A stretch of 64,000 bases of DNA, from contig NZ_CP045403.1 in the NCBI RefSeq assembly GCF_009363695.1, forward strand, positions 2,894,001-2,958,000. The letters run 5' to 3'. Both the position numbers and the translations under genes were made by a program. Shown piece by piece: positions 9,643 to 18,680 of this stretch (the stretch's first letter is position 1; every line of letters begins with the position of its first letter). This DNA is from Bacillus sp. THAF10. Lineage in GTDB: Bacteria > Bacillota > Bacilli > Bacillales > Bacillaceae_I. The notes under the pieces were generated by a model. It did no database searches. It saw only the letters and a list, made by a program, of their open reading frames with translations, and was not told where the DNA came from.

Positions 9643-11013
9643 TTACGACCGATATGTCGCAGCATGAGGAAGCGGAATCCCTACAGAAGCAGATGCACTC
9701 TTTTCCTTTTTCACCGAGTAATACTGTGTCTGTACTTCCTGTTGAACCGCTTCTTCGATGTTAAAGATTTTGGTGAATAGCTCTAAGGATTCCTGAGCAT
9801 TAGGTTCAGCTGAAAGCTCTTTCGCACGCAGAATAGGGTCACGAAGCATTTGATTGATAATGCTCTTTGTATGCTTATTCAACACTTTCATTTCACGCTC
9901 TGTTAAATGTGGCAATTTACGCTGAATGCTGTGCATTGTATCTGACTGAATATCTAGTGCCTTCTGGCGCAGCGCTGAAATAACAGGCACAACACCAAGA
10001 GTATTCAACCAATGCTTAAAGTCCACAATTTCCTGTTCTATGAAAAGCTCAATTTCTTCGGCAGCCTTTTTTCGCTCTGCAAGATTGGCATTGACAATTC
10101 CTTCAAGATCATCAATATCATAGAGGAATACACTTTCTAGCTTCTCAAGCTCGGGATCCAAATCACGAGGAACGGCAATATCAATCATAAACAATGGACG
10201 TCCTTTTCTCATGCGCTCCACATAGGTCATATCTTCTTTTGTGATAACAAACTCTTTGGCACCGGTAGAAGAGATAAGAATATCCGCTTCTACCAACGCA
10301 CAGGAAAGCTCTTGCATGGATTTAGCCTGTCCATCAAAACGATATGCCAAACTCTCTGCTTTTTCCATTGAGCGGTTAATAACTGTTACCTTTTTTACCC
10401 CATTGCCATGAAGGTTTTGAACAGCGAGTTCTCCCATTTTCCCGGCACCTAAAATTAACACATGCTTGTTCTTTAGATCTCCGAAAATTTTCTTGGCAAG
10501 CTCTACGGCTGCATAGCTGACTGAAACAGCGTTAGAACCGATATCTGTTTCAGAATGCGCTCGCTTCGCAAGGGTAATAGCTTGTTTAAATAATTGATTG
10601 AAAATCGTTCCAACCGTGTGAAATTCTTGTGCTGTCAAAAAGCTGTTGCGAATTTGACCGAGGATTTGCGTTTCCCCAAGCACCATAGAATCTAGTCCAC
10701 AGGAAACACGGTACAAATGCTCAATGGCACCATCGTTTTCGTATATGTTTAAGTAAGGAGAAAATTCTTCCTTATCTAGCCCAAACCAGTCAGCAAGGAA
10801 TGCTTTAATATAATAACGTCCAGTATGCAACTGATCCACCACTGCATATACTTCCGTTCGATTACAAGTGGAAACAATGATATTCTCCAACACGGACTTT
10901 TGATCCTTTAAGCTAACCATTGCTTTTTCCAGATCAGCTGGGTTAAAGGTTAATTTTTCACGAATTTCAACAGGGGCCGTTTTATAATTAACACCGACTA
11001 CTATAATATGCAC
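9643..11013 (-). CDS. hemA: Glutamyl-tRNA reductase
   Basis: NADPH-dependent reduction of glutamyl-tRNA(Glu) to glutamate-1-semialdehyde, the committed step of heme synthesis. The active-site cysteine is in [16 protein letters not shown]; the NADPH domain holds [13 protein letters not shown]; and the C-terminal dimerisation domain is helical. A GTG start is chosen four codons inside the open frame. It follows the site GGGGGTG by about 9 bases and gives [14 protein letters not shown], which matches the usual N-terminus. First gene of the heme operon. A well-placed TATAAT lies about 30 bases upstream with a poor -35. The B. subtilis gene is under PerR; only a half-match to a PerR box (TTATAAT) is visible here. 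Confidence 0.96.
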   Translation of the reverse strand: MHIIVVGVNYKTAPVEIREKLTFNPADLEKAMVSLKDQKSVLENIIVSTCNRTEVYAVVDQLHTGRYYIKAFLADWFGLDKEEFSPYLNIYENDGAIEHLYRVSCGLDSMVLGETQILGQIRNSFLTAQEFHTVGTIFNQLFKQAITLAKRAHSETDIGSNAVSVSYAAVELAKKIFGDLKNKHVLILGAGKMGELAVQNLHGNGVKKVTVINRSMEKAESLAYRFDGQAKSMQELSCALVEADILISSTGAKEFVITKEDMTYVERMRKGRPLFMIDIAVPRDLDPELEKLESVFLYDIDDLEGIVNANLAERKKAAEEIELFIEQEIVDFKHWLNTLGVVPVISALRQKALDIQSDTMHSIQRKLPHLTEREMKVLNKHTKSIINQMLRDPILRAKELSAEPNAQESLELFTKIFNIEEAVQQEVQTQYYSVKKEKSASASVGIPLPHAATYRS

Positions 11014-11070
11014 TTGTTCGTACACCCCCAGAAAAAATAATAATATCTACTAAAATTATAACATGACGAA

Positions 11071-11100
11071 ATGTTCATGCATTTGGTAAAATGTGAACAT
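11071..11100. promoter_or_regulatory. Inverted repeat upstream of hemA
   Basis: ATGTTCA and TGAACAT form a perfect 7-bp dyad separated by 16 bases, just upstream of the presumed hemA -10 (TATAAT, near 11055-11060). It could be an operator or a hairpin. It does not match the PerR consensus. Confidence 0.4.
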
Positions 11101-11264
11101 CTAGCGAAATACCATTGGTGGATTTCACTAAAAAATACACCGTTTTCATTTAAAAACCTTATTACTATATTACAATCATTACAATTCTTTTATTCACCAA
11201 CTTGTACATTAACAGATTTTCATTGTAGAATCAAGGTTTCAGCCTCGATTTAAGGGAGGAAAAT

Positions 11265-11747
11265 ATGAAGAAGAACAGCTTTTTACCTGGACTACTTTTG
11301 CTTTTATTTGGCTTATATTTCCTGTTACAACAATTAAACATTTCACTCTGGGACGGCATGTTTTCCTGGACCACTCTGCTTGTTATTTCAGGTGTTGCAC
11401 TGTTGTTACAAGCATACAAACAAAATGATTATCCAAACATCCTACCAGGCTTTGTGTTGCTAGGTATTGGCCTTCATTTTCAATTAAAGGATTCTGTTTC
11501 TGGTTGGCCAGATCATTTTGCAGTGATTATTTTAATTCTTGGTGCAGGTTTTATCCTCCGTTCTCAAAAAACAAAGGGCGGAATGTTTGAAGGTGTGCTG
11601 TTGTGCATACTAGCAAGCTTCTTTTTATTTTATGACAGCTTTATGAGAATGCTTGGCAAGGTGGAGACTGGTGTAGAAAACTTGTACAACTACTGGCCAG
11701 CTGTGTTAATTATTATTGGTGCGTTTTTAGTATTTAAAAAGAAATAG
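11265..11747 (+). CDS. Membrane protein with LiaI/LiaF-like transmembrane repeats (YsxD position)
   Basis: A 160-aa protein with paired hydrophobic segments of the pattern PGLLLLLFGLYFLLQ, PGFVLLGIGLHF and YWPAVLIIIGAFLVF. This is the kind of repeat found in LiaI/LiaF N-terminal domains and related small membrane proteins. A GGGAGG site precedes the ATG. Divergent from hemA and followed by its own terminator. B. subtilis has ysxD in this interval; I consider this a likely positional counterpart, but the similarity was not tested. A role in envelope stress is only a guess from the fold. Confidence 0.75.
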   Translation: MKKNSFLPGLLLLLFGLYFLLQQLNISLWDGMFSWTTLLVISGVALLLQAYKQNDYPNILPGFVLLGIGLHFQLKDSVSGWPDHFAVIILILGAGFILRSQKTKGGMFEGVLLCILASFFLFYDSFMRMLGKVETGVENLYNYWPAVLIIIGAFLVFKKK

Positions 11748-11750
11748 AGC

Positions 11751-11784
11751 AAAGACCTGCAAGTTTTTCGTTGCAGGTCTTTCT
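11751..11784. terminator. Bidirectional terminator
   Basis: AAAGACCTGCAA and its exact complement with an 8-nt loop lie between the convergent membrane protein gene and the ABC transporter ATPase gene. There is a T-rich tail on the plus strand and a short AT-rich tail on the minus strand. Confidence 0.88.
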
Positions 11785-11789
11785 TATTG

Positions 11790-12521
11790 CTAGAGTACTG
11801 CCTCTAGAAAATCTCTTGTTCGTTGATTTTGCGGGCTGTTGAAGAGCTCTTGGGGAGGACCTTCCTCTACAATTTTCCCATCATGCATATAAATGACCCT
11901 ATCTGCTACTTCTTGGGCAAAGCCCATTTCATGCGTGACGACCATCATCGTCATGCCCTCTTCAGCTAGTTCTTTCATCGTTTTAAGTACTTCCCCGACA
12001 AGCTCCGGATCAAGAGCAGAGGTTGGCTCATCAAACAGCATTACTTCGGGTTTCATTGCCAGCGCCCTTGCAATGGCCACGCGCTGCTTTTGCCCCCCTG
12101 AAAGCTTTTCAGGATAAACATTGGCTTTATCCGAAAGTCCTACCTTTTCCAATAGGTCCAAGGCAATTTGTTTTGCCTCTTCCTTTTTTGCCTTCTTTAA
12201 TTGAACAGGTGCCTCCATAACATTTTGCAGCACTGTCATATGTGGAAAAAGATGAAAGTGCTGAAACACCATTCCCACTCGTTGGCGCACTTTATTTAAA
12301 TTATCTTTTTTTACATCCACTTCTTTTCCGTCAATGATGACCGTCCCACTGTCTTTCATCTCAAGGAAATTCAGACAGCGTAGCACGGTACTTTTTCCTG
12401 ATCCGCTCGCTCCGATTAAACAAACCACTTCTTTATTTTTTAGAGATAAGGAAATATCCTTTAAAACATGTAAATCTCCAAACGATTTATTAAGTTGCTT
12501 GACTTCGATTTTGTTGCTCAT
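11790..12521 (-). CDS. Polar amino acid ABC transporter, ATP-binding protein
   Basis: ATPase subunit (243 aa) of the GlnQ/HisP-type family. Walker A is [15 protein letters not shown], the Q-loop is in [13 protein letters not shown], the signature is [17 protein letters not shown], Walker B is [14 protein letters not shown], and the switch histidine is in [16 protein letters not shown]. It shares an operon with the upstream permease (11-base gap) and, 280 bases further up, the binding protein. The substrate is probably a polar or basic amino acid, glutamine or similar, but cannot be fixed from sequence. Confidence 0.93.
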   Translation of the reverse strand: MSNKIEVKQLNKSFGDLHVLKDISLSLKNKEVVCLIGASGSGKSTVLRCLNFLEMKDSGTVIIDGKEVDVKKDNLNKVRQRVGMVFQHFHLFPHMTVLQNVMEAPVQLKKAKKEEAKQIALDLLEKVGLSDKANVYPEKLSGGQKQRVAIARALAMKPEVMLFDEPTSALDPELVGEVLKTMKELAEEGMTMMVVTHEMGFAQEVADRVIYMHDGKIVEEGPPQELFNSPQNQRTRDFLEAVL

Positions 12522-12532
12522 TGTTTTCCCTC

Positions 12533-13195
12533 CTATCTGTCACTTGCAGAGAATTTTCGTTCTAATAAAATGACCACTAAACCAATCACACCGACAAGAA
12601 CTAAATAATAAACAGATACAACTAGTAAATGCGTCATGTAATCAAACGTAGTGGAGCCTAATGTTTGAGCAACATTGAATAGCTCGTAGAAACCTATAAA
12701 CGCTGCAAGGGAAGAGTCTTTCAAACAAATGATAAATTGATTTCCTAATGGAGGTAATGCCCGTCTGAATGCCTGTGGTAGAATAATTCTTCTCATCGTT
12801 AAGCTGCTCGTCAGCCCTAAGGATCGTCCTGCCTCCATTTGCCCTTTATCAATGGATTGAATAGAGCCTCGGAATATTTCCGCTATATATGCACCATTAT
12901 GGAAAGCAAGACCTAAAGTCACGGACCAGAATGCTGAAATTCCAAGTTCAACTAATCCGTAGTAAAATATAAAAATTTGAGCAATCAGTGGTGTTCCTCG
13001 TACTATGTAAATATAAAAATTTGCAATCCAATTCAAAATTTTCAAGTCGGAGATTTTTAAGAATGCGAAAAATAACCCAATAACAAGTGCTATTGCAATG
13101 GATACTGCTGTAACCTGTAAGGTACTCCACATGCCTTTTAAAAACATTTCATAAGAGCCGAAAAACACTTCTAGAAAGTGCGCTAAACTGGGCAT
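12533..13195 (-). CDS. Polar amino acid ABC transporter, permease
   Basis: A 220-aa inner-membrane permease of the HisM/GlnP type with about five helices. The EAA loop, which contacts the ATPase, is seen as [20 protein letters not shown]. The opening [20 protein letters not shown] and the stretch [19 protein letters not shown] are characteristic of amino acid uptake permeases. A homodimer is likely because only one permease gene is present. Confidence 0.93.
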   Translation of the reverse strand: MPSLAHFLEVFFGSYEMFLKGMWSTLQVTAVSIAIALVIGLFFAFLKISDLKILNWIANFYIYIVRGTPLIAQIFIFYYGLVELGISAFWSVTLGLAFHNGAYIAEIFRGSIQSIDKGQMEAGRSLGLTSSLTMRRIILPQAFRRALPPLGNQFIICLKDSSLAAFIGFYELFNVAQTLGSTTFDYMTHLLVVSVYYLVLVGVIGLVVILLERKFSASDR

Positions 13196-13235
13196 ACTCT
13201 CACTCCTTTTCTACTTTTTGAGCCGTTTAAATACC

Positions 13236-13370
13236 GCTGTTGATTTCCGCCAAATGGCTCCGCGTCCTGCGGGGCGATGCTGGAGCCTCCTCAGGCTTCG
13301 CCCTCCGGGGTCTTTAGTCTATCGCTTCATTCCCGCGGGAGTCTCCGCCTTTCGCTCCAATCAACAGCTG
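13236..13370 (+). repeat. Dispersed palindromic repeat, copy 2
   Basis: Opens with GCTGTTGATTTCCGCC and closes with GCTCCAATCAACAGC (terminal inverted repeat GCTGTTGATT/AATCAACAGC). The interior has CCTGCGGGGCGATG, GGAGCCTCCTC and CCCGCGGGAGTCTCCGCC. It separates the binding-protein gene from the permease gene inside one apparent operon. Confidence 0.9.
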
Positions 13371-13475
13371 AAAATTTATATATATATGCATTAGCCTTAT
13401 AAATATTATGAAAAAATGTGTGGTGAACGAGCACCACACATTTCAGAGAATAGACATTATTAGACTTTTGACTAC

Positions 13476-14258
13476 TTACTCATCCGGGTCTGAAGTGATG
13501 TCTTCTCCAAAGTATTTTTCACTTATTTCTGCTAGTTTGCCATTTTCTCGTAAGGTTTCAAGGGCTTTGTTGATTTCTTCCAATAACTTCTCATTTCCTT
13601 TTGCAACCGCGATCGCCTGTTCACTGCGCTCTAACAACTCGCGTCCTTCAAGCTCCATTCCCTTACCAATCGCTTCGCGTCCAGTAACAAAGTCAGTCAC
13701 CACTGCATCGTGACGGCCATTATTAAGTGATTCTAATGCCACAACATCACTGTCATAGTTCTTGATATTATCAGATACATCTGCAACTAAATCGGCATAT
13801 GTAGACCCTCTCGATACCGCAATCTCCTTGCCCTCTAAATCTTCTAATGTTTCAATATCACTGTCTGGTCTTACAAAGATCTGTGCTCCTGAATAGTAGT
13901 AGGGAGTAGAAAAATCAACTTCTTCTAATCGTTCTTCTGTAATCGTGTGTGAGGCAACCGCAGCATCAAAGCGGCCATTTTTTACTCCTTCAACAATACT
14001 TGCAAATGTGTATTTATTCTGTTCTGGCTCCAGTCCGAGCTCGGCAGCAATAGCTTCAGCAACCTCGATATCAAACCCAGTCATGTTCCCGTTTCCATCT
14101 GTTACACTGAACGGGGCAAATTCTCCTGAAGAAGCAAACGTGAATTTCCCTTCATCTACCAGTTCATATCCTTCATCTGTGGTGACCTTTCCACCGCCAC
14201 ATGCAGCAAGAATGGTAGACATAACTAATAACGTAACAATCCATATCCTTTTTTTCAA
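13476..14258 (-). CDS. Amino acid ABC transporter, substrate-binding lipoprotein
   Basis: Extracytoplasmic solute-binding protein of family 3. A TTG start is chosen ten codons into the open frame, after the site AAGGGGG, giving a compact KKRIWIVT signal and the lipobox STILAACGGG with the lipidated cysteine. The mature part begins with an acidic spacer, then FTFASSGEFAPFSV, GFDIEVAEAIAAELGL and DAAVASHTITEERLEEVDFS, all typical of the family. First gene of the three-gene transporter operon. Repeat copy 2 lies between it and the permease. Binding specificity is not determinable. Confidence 0.93.
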   Translation of the reverse strand: MKKRIWIVTLLVMSTILAACGGGKVTTDEGYELVDEGKFTFASSGEFAPFSVTDGNGNMTGFDIEVAEAIAAELGLEPEQNKYTFASIVEGVKNGRFDAAVASHTITEERLEEVDFSTPYYYSGAQIFVRPDSDIETLEDLEGKEIAVSRGSTYADLVADVSDNIKNYDSDVVALESLNNGRHDAVVTDFVTGREAIGKGMELEGRELLERSEQAIAVAKGNEKLLEEINKALETLRENGKLAEISEKYFGEDITSDPDE

Positions 14259-14486
14259 TTTTCCAAAATCCCCCTTGTCGACCAATTTTTTTGTTTCCCT
14301 TTTATGTTAACAATTACGGAAAACTACCACAAATGAGTTAAAAATGAATTTTTCATGATAATTCAGTAAATTCTAACTCTAGTTTGTCTCTCTTGCTATG
14401 TAACGTAAAAATGCTCGGAATTCCTCTGTATAGTTCCTATTCCCTTCATTTTTGTATTTGAAACGTAATATTTGTGAATTTTCAGT

Positions 14487-14517
14487 AAAAAAATAAGCTA
14501 CCAGAAATTCTGGTAGC
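14487..14517 (-). terminator. Terminator downstream of the broken alaX-like gene
   Basis: GCTACCAGA and TCTGGTAGC form a perfect 9-bp stem with a 3-nt loop, and T7 follows on the minus strand. The surrounding 388-base gap (14286-14673) also holds a weak CCAGTAC/GTACTGG dyad at 14569-14604. No clear promoter for the transporter was identified. Confidence 0.8.
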
Positions 14518-14673
14518 CTCTAATAAAGATGGAAATATGATTAATCACCAGGAGAATTCGATAAGTAACCAGTACTACTCTAGCTAACTTTTTTGAGGTA
14601 CTGGATTTTTTGATGGAGAGAGCCCTTCTCTACATCACTTTTCCCTTGGTCTCCAAGTTTAAATTGTTGAGAA

Positions 14674-15487
14674 TTATAATAGAGACACTATCTTCTCCAT
14701 TAACTCATTCGCAGACCCTTCTCCCCCGCCTTGTGCAAAGCTTGGATTTCCTCCTCCTTTGCCGTTTATGGCTGGAAGAATTTCTGAAGCTATATCTTTC
14801 ATATTCAATGGAGACTCTGCTCCCCTCGCGAGAACAAATTGAAGCTTGTTGTCCGTTTCAGAGATTAATACCATGTTGAATGAAGCATCCATGCTAACTA
14901 GAGCACGAGCAACTGTTTGCAGCTCACTCATCGTGCGGTTAGCGAAAATTTTCCGAATCACCACTTTGTTTTGAATAACCTCTTTTTGCCCAGCAAGTTC
15001 AGATGCTTCCAGTAAAAGCAGCTTTTGTTGAGCTTCTTTCAAATACTTTACTTGTGCTTTATTTTGTTCCAGTAAACTTGCCACAGCTTCAGACAATTTT
15101 TCTTGAGGGGCATTCAATAGCACCGATAAATCCTTGGTTACCATTTGTTTGGCGTGTAGATTTTCCAGCACTCTACCGCCACATACAAAGGTTACTCTCG
15201 TTTTCTTTCCTTGCTTCTCCCAGTCTAAAATTTTCAAGGAGGCGACACCGCCAGTAGAGGAAGGATGCGTCCCACCGCAGCCATTGACGGATTTCCCCTT
15301 CTTTTTCTTGAACCTCGACTACTTTAACGTCATTCAACATCCCTTTATCAAAGGGCTGCCCCCCACCTTCTGGATAAAAAGCAGTTTTATCTAATACTGC
15401 ATACCATCTGTTTTCGTCATCTTGTTTAAGCTCCACCAAGGTTGCTGTGAAATCTTTTATGTAAGGATCTTCGTAATAAAGTTTCAT
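14674..15487 (-). pseudogene. Alanyl-tRNA editing protein (AlaX-like), internally deleted and frameshifted
   Basis: The family (about 390 aa, AlaX-L/DHHA1 type) hydrolyses mischarged alanyl-tRNA. From a good ATG (site GGAGGGAG) the first 85 codons encode a normal N-terminal domain: KLYYEDPYIKDFTATLVEL and FYPEGGGQPFDKG. The frame should then give the HxxxH zinc motif, but it jumps. At about 15270-15300 the reading passes into GCGGTHPSSTG in a different frame, the C-terminal zinc-site motif, followed by LKILDWEKQGKKTRVTFVCG and a complete DHHA1-like domain. Roughly 110-130 codons carrying HxxxH are missing, and the two halves are out of frame. The locus is therefore called a pseudogene. A sequencing or assembly error could explain a frameshift but not the loss of the central domain. 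Confidence 0.85.
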
Positions 15488-15509
15488 GTTTCTCCCTCCA
15501 AATTCAAAG

Positions 15510-15539
15510 AAACTGCGCACATTTCTGCGCACAGTTTCC
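15510..15539 (-). terminator. Probable terminator after engB
   Basis: GAAACTGTGCGC and GCGCAGTTTC pair across a short loop immediately after the engB stop, followed by TTTGAATTT. The tail is weak. Confidence 0.55.
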
Positions 15540-15543
15540 ATGT

Positions 15544-16128
15544 TTATTTCATTCTTTTTTGTAAAATACCCCAGACCTCATCTTTGCCTTGGCCTGTTTC
15601 AGAAGAAAAGAGAATTACTTCATCCTCTTTTTCCATCTCTAGCGTTTCTCTTACTACCTTTAAGTGCTTTTGCCATTTTCCTTTTGGAATTTTATCTGCT
15701 TTGGTAGCAATGACAATGACTGGCAAATCGTAATGCTTTAGGTAGTGATACATTGTCACGTCATCTTTGGATGGAGGATGACGAAGGTCTACAATCTGCA
15801 GAACCGCTCGTAACTGATTTCTTGAGGTAAGGTAGGTCTCCATCATTCTTCCCCAAGCATCGCGTTCGGATTTAGGTACTTTGGCAAACCCGTAGCCAGG
15901 AACATCAACAAAATGCATCATTTCATTGATTAAGTAAAAGTTTAGGGTTTGTGTTTTACCCGGTTTTGACGAGGTTCTTGCTAGGTTTTTTCTGTTGATC
16001 ATCTTATTGATAAAAGATGATTTCCCTACGTTTGACCGTCCTGCTAAAGCGAATTCTGGCAGTAGCTCACTTGGGTATTGTTCTGGTTTTACGGCACTGA
16101 TTACAATGTCTGCTTGTGTTACTTTCAT
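15544..16128 (-). CDS. ysxC: Ribosome biogenesis GTPase YsxC/EngB
   Basis: Essential small GTPase acting in 50S subunit assembly. All G motifs are readable: G1 [13 protein letters not shown]2 [14 protein letters not shown]3 DVPGYG, G4 ATKADK and G5 near FSSETGQG. The 194-aa length is normal. The start overlaps the lonA stop by four bases, so translation is probably coupled to the protease gene, as in other Bacillus. Confidence 0.97.
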   Translation of the reverse strand: MKVTQADIVISAVKPEQYPSELLPEFALAGRSNVGKSSFINKMINRKNLARTSSKPGKTQTLNFYLINEMMHFVDVPGYGFAKVPKSERDAWGRMMETYLTSRNQLRAVLQIVDLRHPPSKDDVTMYHYLKHYDLPVIVIATKADKIPKGKWQKHLKVVRETLEMEKEDEVILFSSETGQGKDEVWGILQKRMK

Positions 16129-18449
16129 TTTTTCTCTCCTGCTAATGCGTGTTCTAACACTTGATCTAAATGTGATACTAATACAAACGTTAAATCTTCT
16201 CGCACACTTTCTGGAATATCATCCAAGTCTTTTTCATTTTCTTTAGGTAATATTACTTTTTTCAAGCCAGCACGGTGAGCACTTAGCGATTTTTCCTTTA
16301 AGCCGCCAATTGGTAACACTCGTCCTCGTAAAGTAATCTCCCCAGTCATTCCAACATCTTTCCGTACAGGGCGTCCTGTTAGCGCGGAAATGAGTGCTGT
16401 TGCCATCGTAATTCCAGCGGATGGCCCATCTTTAGGTACCGCTCCCTCTGGAACGTGAATATGAATATCGTTCTTGTCATTAAAGTCAGGGTCTATGTTT
16501 AATTCATCCGCTCTGGAACGAATAAAGCTGAATGCGGCATGTGCAGATTCCTTCATGACATCCCCAAGCTTTCCTGTAAGCATCAGCTTGCCCTTACCAG
16601 GTGAAACAGAAACCTCAATGGAGAGGGTGTCTCCTCCTACTGTCGTATATGCAAGCCCTGTAGCCACACCAACCTGGTCTTCCACCTCTGCTTGTCCATA
16701 GCGAAACTTAGGCTTTCCTAGAAATTCAGCCAAGTTCTTTTCTGTGATGACCACACGTTTCTTTTGACCAGAAACAATGATTTTCGCAGCTTTTCGGCAG
16801 ATGGAAGCAATTTGTCTTTCTAAGCTACGGACACCAGCCTCTCTGGTGTGGTAGCGTATGACTGCCATTAGTGCGTCTTCTCTAATTTGCAGCAGGTTTT
16901 TCTCCAGTCCATGCTCTTTTGCTTGGCGGGGAAGAAGATGATCTTTCCCTATATTCAGCTTTTCAATTTCTGTATAACCTGCTATTGTAATAATTTCCAT
17001 CCGATCACGCAAAGGTCCTGGGATGGTAGCAAGATTGTTAGCCGTCGCGATGAACATGACGTTGGAAAGGTCATAGCTTTCTTCAATGTAATGATCGCTA
17101 AAATTATGGTTTTGTTCCGGATCAAGCACCTCTAAAAGAGCTGAGGATGGGTCTCCTCGAAAATCATTGGACATTTTATCGATTTCATCTAAAAGAAAGA
17201 CTGGGTTAATCGTGCCCGCTTTTTTCATTCCTTGAATGATTCTTCCTGGCATCGCACCAACATACGTTCTTCTATGACCGCGGATTTCAGATTCATCCCG
17301 AACTCCACCTAAGGAAACACGGACAAATTTTCGATCCAAGGATTTCGCGATGGAACGCGCCAAGGAGGTTTTCCCCACTCCAGGAGGTCCTGCTAGACAC
17401 AGAATGGGACCTTTTAAGGACTTTGTCAGCTGTTGAACAGCTAAATACTCCAACACCCGCTCCTTGACTTTTTCAAGGCCAAAATGGTCTTCATTTAAAA
17501 TTTCTTCCGCTCTGATGATATTAAGCTGATCTTCTGTTGCTTCTTTCCATGGCAAATTTAAAAGCCAGTCAATATAATTGCGGATAACAGAGCTTTCTGC
17601 TGAGCTAGAAGGGATTTTCTCATAGCGATCGATTTCTTTTAAGGCTGTTTTTTGGACGTTTTCGGGCATGCCGATTTTCTCCACACGTTCTTTCAGCTCT
17701 TGAATTTCGCCGCCTTTTCCTTCTTTATCCCCTAGTTCTTTTTGTATCGCTTTCATCTGCTCACGCAAGTAATATTCCTTTTGCGTTCTTTCCATAGAGC
17801 GTTTAACGCGAAGACCGATTTTCTTTTCAAGCTGAAGCACTTCTTTTTCATTGTTTACATGTCGTATTACTTTATGAAGACGGTCTTTGACATCTCTTGT
17901 TTCTAGAACTGTCTGTTTTTCCTTCATATTAATAGGCAAATGAGACGTGATGATGTCAGCCATTCGGCCAGGCTCTGTAATATCGGAAACCGTATGGTAC
18001 GTTTCAATCGTCGTTTTCTTCGAGAGCTTTGTATATGTATGGAAATAGTCCAGCAAAGTTCTCATTAGTGCTTCGTCTTCCGCATCCTTTTCCTCTGGAT
18101 CTGGATATGTAAGAAGTTTCGCTTCCCAGTGAGTTTCTTTTTCTACAAACTCCTCTATTTTCGCACGCTCTAGTCCTTCTACCAGAACTCGGACCGTTCC
18201 ATTTGGAAGCTTTAACATTTGCTTAACCTTTGTCAGCGTTCCCCATGCATACAAGTCATCTTTCTTTGGATTGTCTGTGCCGACTTCCTTTTGTGTGGAA
18301 AGAACGACAATATTATCTCCAAGCATTGCTTGCTCTAATGCTTCTATGGACTTTTCTCTTCCTACGTCTAAATGGAGCACCATTGTAGGAAATACCATAA
18401 GTCCTCGTAAAGGCAATAATGGAACATGATATTCCTTATTTGTTGCCAT
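16125..18449 (-). CDS. lonA: ATP-dependent protease LonA
   Basis: Cytoplasmic Lon protease, 774 aa. It has an N-terminal substrate-binding LAN domain ([20 protein letters not shown]), a coiled middle, and an AAA+ module with Walker [17 protein letters not shown] and Walker [11 protein letters not shown]. The C-terminal serine-lysine protease has the catalytic serine in [15 protein letters not shown] and the lysine in [20 protein letters not shown]. Start ATG follows GGGGGTG. The promoter upstream carries a perfect inverted repeat between -35 and -10. Co-transcribed with engB. Confidence 0.97.
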   Translation of the reverse strand: MATNKEYHVPLLPLRGLMVFPTMVLHLDVGREKSIEALEQAMLGDNIVVLSTQKEVGTDNPKKDDLYAWGTLTKVKQMLKLPNGTVRVLVEGLERAKIEEFVEKETHWEAKLLTYPDPEEKDAEDEALMRTLLDYFHTYTKLSKKTTIETYHTVSDITEPGRMADIITSHLPINMKEKQTVLETRDVKDRLHKVIRHVNNEKEVLQLEKKIGLRVKRSMERTQKEYYLREQMKAIQKELGDKEGKGGEIQELKERVEKIGMPENVQKTALKEIDRYEKIPSSSAESSVIRNYIDWLLNLPWKEATEDQLNIIRAEEILNEDHFGLEKVKERVLEYLAVQQLTKSLKGPILCLAGPPGVGKTSLARSIAKSLDRKFVRVSLGGVRDESEIRGHRRTYVGAMPGRIIQGMKKAGTINPVFLLDEIDKMSNDFRGDPSSALLEVLDPEQNHNFSDHYIEESYDLSNVMFIATANNLATIPGPLRDRMEIITIAGYTEIEKLNIGKDHLLPRQAKEHGLEKNLLQIREDALMAVIRYHTREAGVRSLERQIASICRKAAKIIVSGQKKRVVITEKNLAEFLGKPKFRYGQAEVEDQVGVATGLAYTTVGGDTLSIEVSVSPGKGKLMLTGKLGDVMKESAHAAFSFIRSRADELNIDPDFNDKNDIHIHVPEGAVPKDGPSAGITMATALISALTGRPVRKDVGMTGEITLRGRVLPIGGLKEKSLSAHRAGLKKVILPKENEKDLDDIPESVREDLTFVLVSHLDQVLEHALAGEKK

Positions 18450-18491
18450 CGTAACACCCCCGTACGCTCTTCCATTATGTTTCTTTGTTCA

Positions 18492-18525
18492 ATTCTATCT
18501 TAATTAGATTGCCCTGTCTAATTAA
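18492..18525 (-). promoter_or_regulatory. lonA promoter with a perfect 9-bp dyad over the spacer
   Basis: On the minus strand TAGACA-N17-TAGAAT lies about 45 bases upstream of lonA. The inverted repeat TTAATTAGA-N8-TCTAATTAA (18500-18525) overlaps the -35 box and most of the spacer, a position suited to a repressor. No known regulator consensus (CtsR, HrcA, FadR, PerR) is recognised. Confidence 0.65.
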
Positions 18526-18680
18526 ACTAAACAGCACTTCTGTTTTACTAGCTTTTACTAGTCTCATCAAGATATTAAAAAAACTTGTAGTCAAAATTTT
18601 ACCTTTTTCCTCCCTAGAGTGCAAAGGGAATGCTTGACAGAAAATGCAACAGGCAGACCTTCACTTGGCCTGCCTATTTG

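Noticed and set aside
11040..11070. PerR box at hemA
   Set aside because: Only the half-site TTATAAT matches; the other half is 3 of 7, so no PerR site is claimed.
14569..14604. CCAGTAC...GTACTGG hairpin as a terminator
   Set aside because: The stem is short with a 22-nt loop and no plus-strand gene ends there; treated as background.
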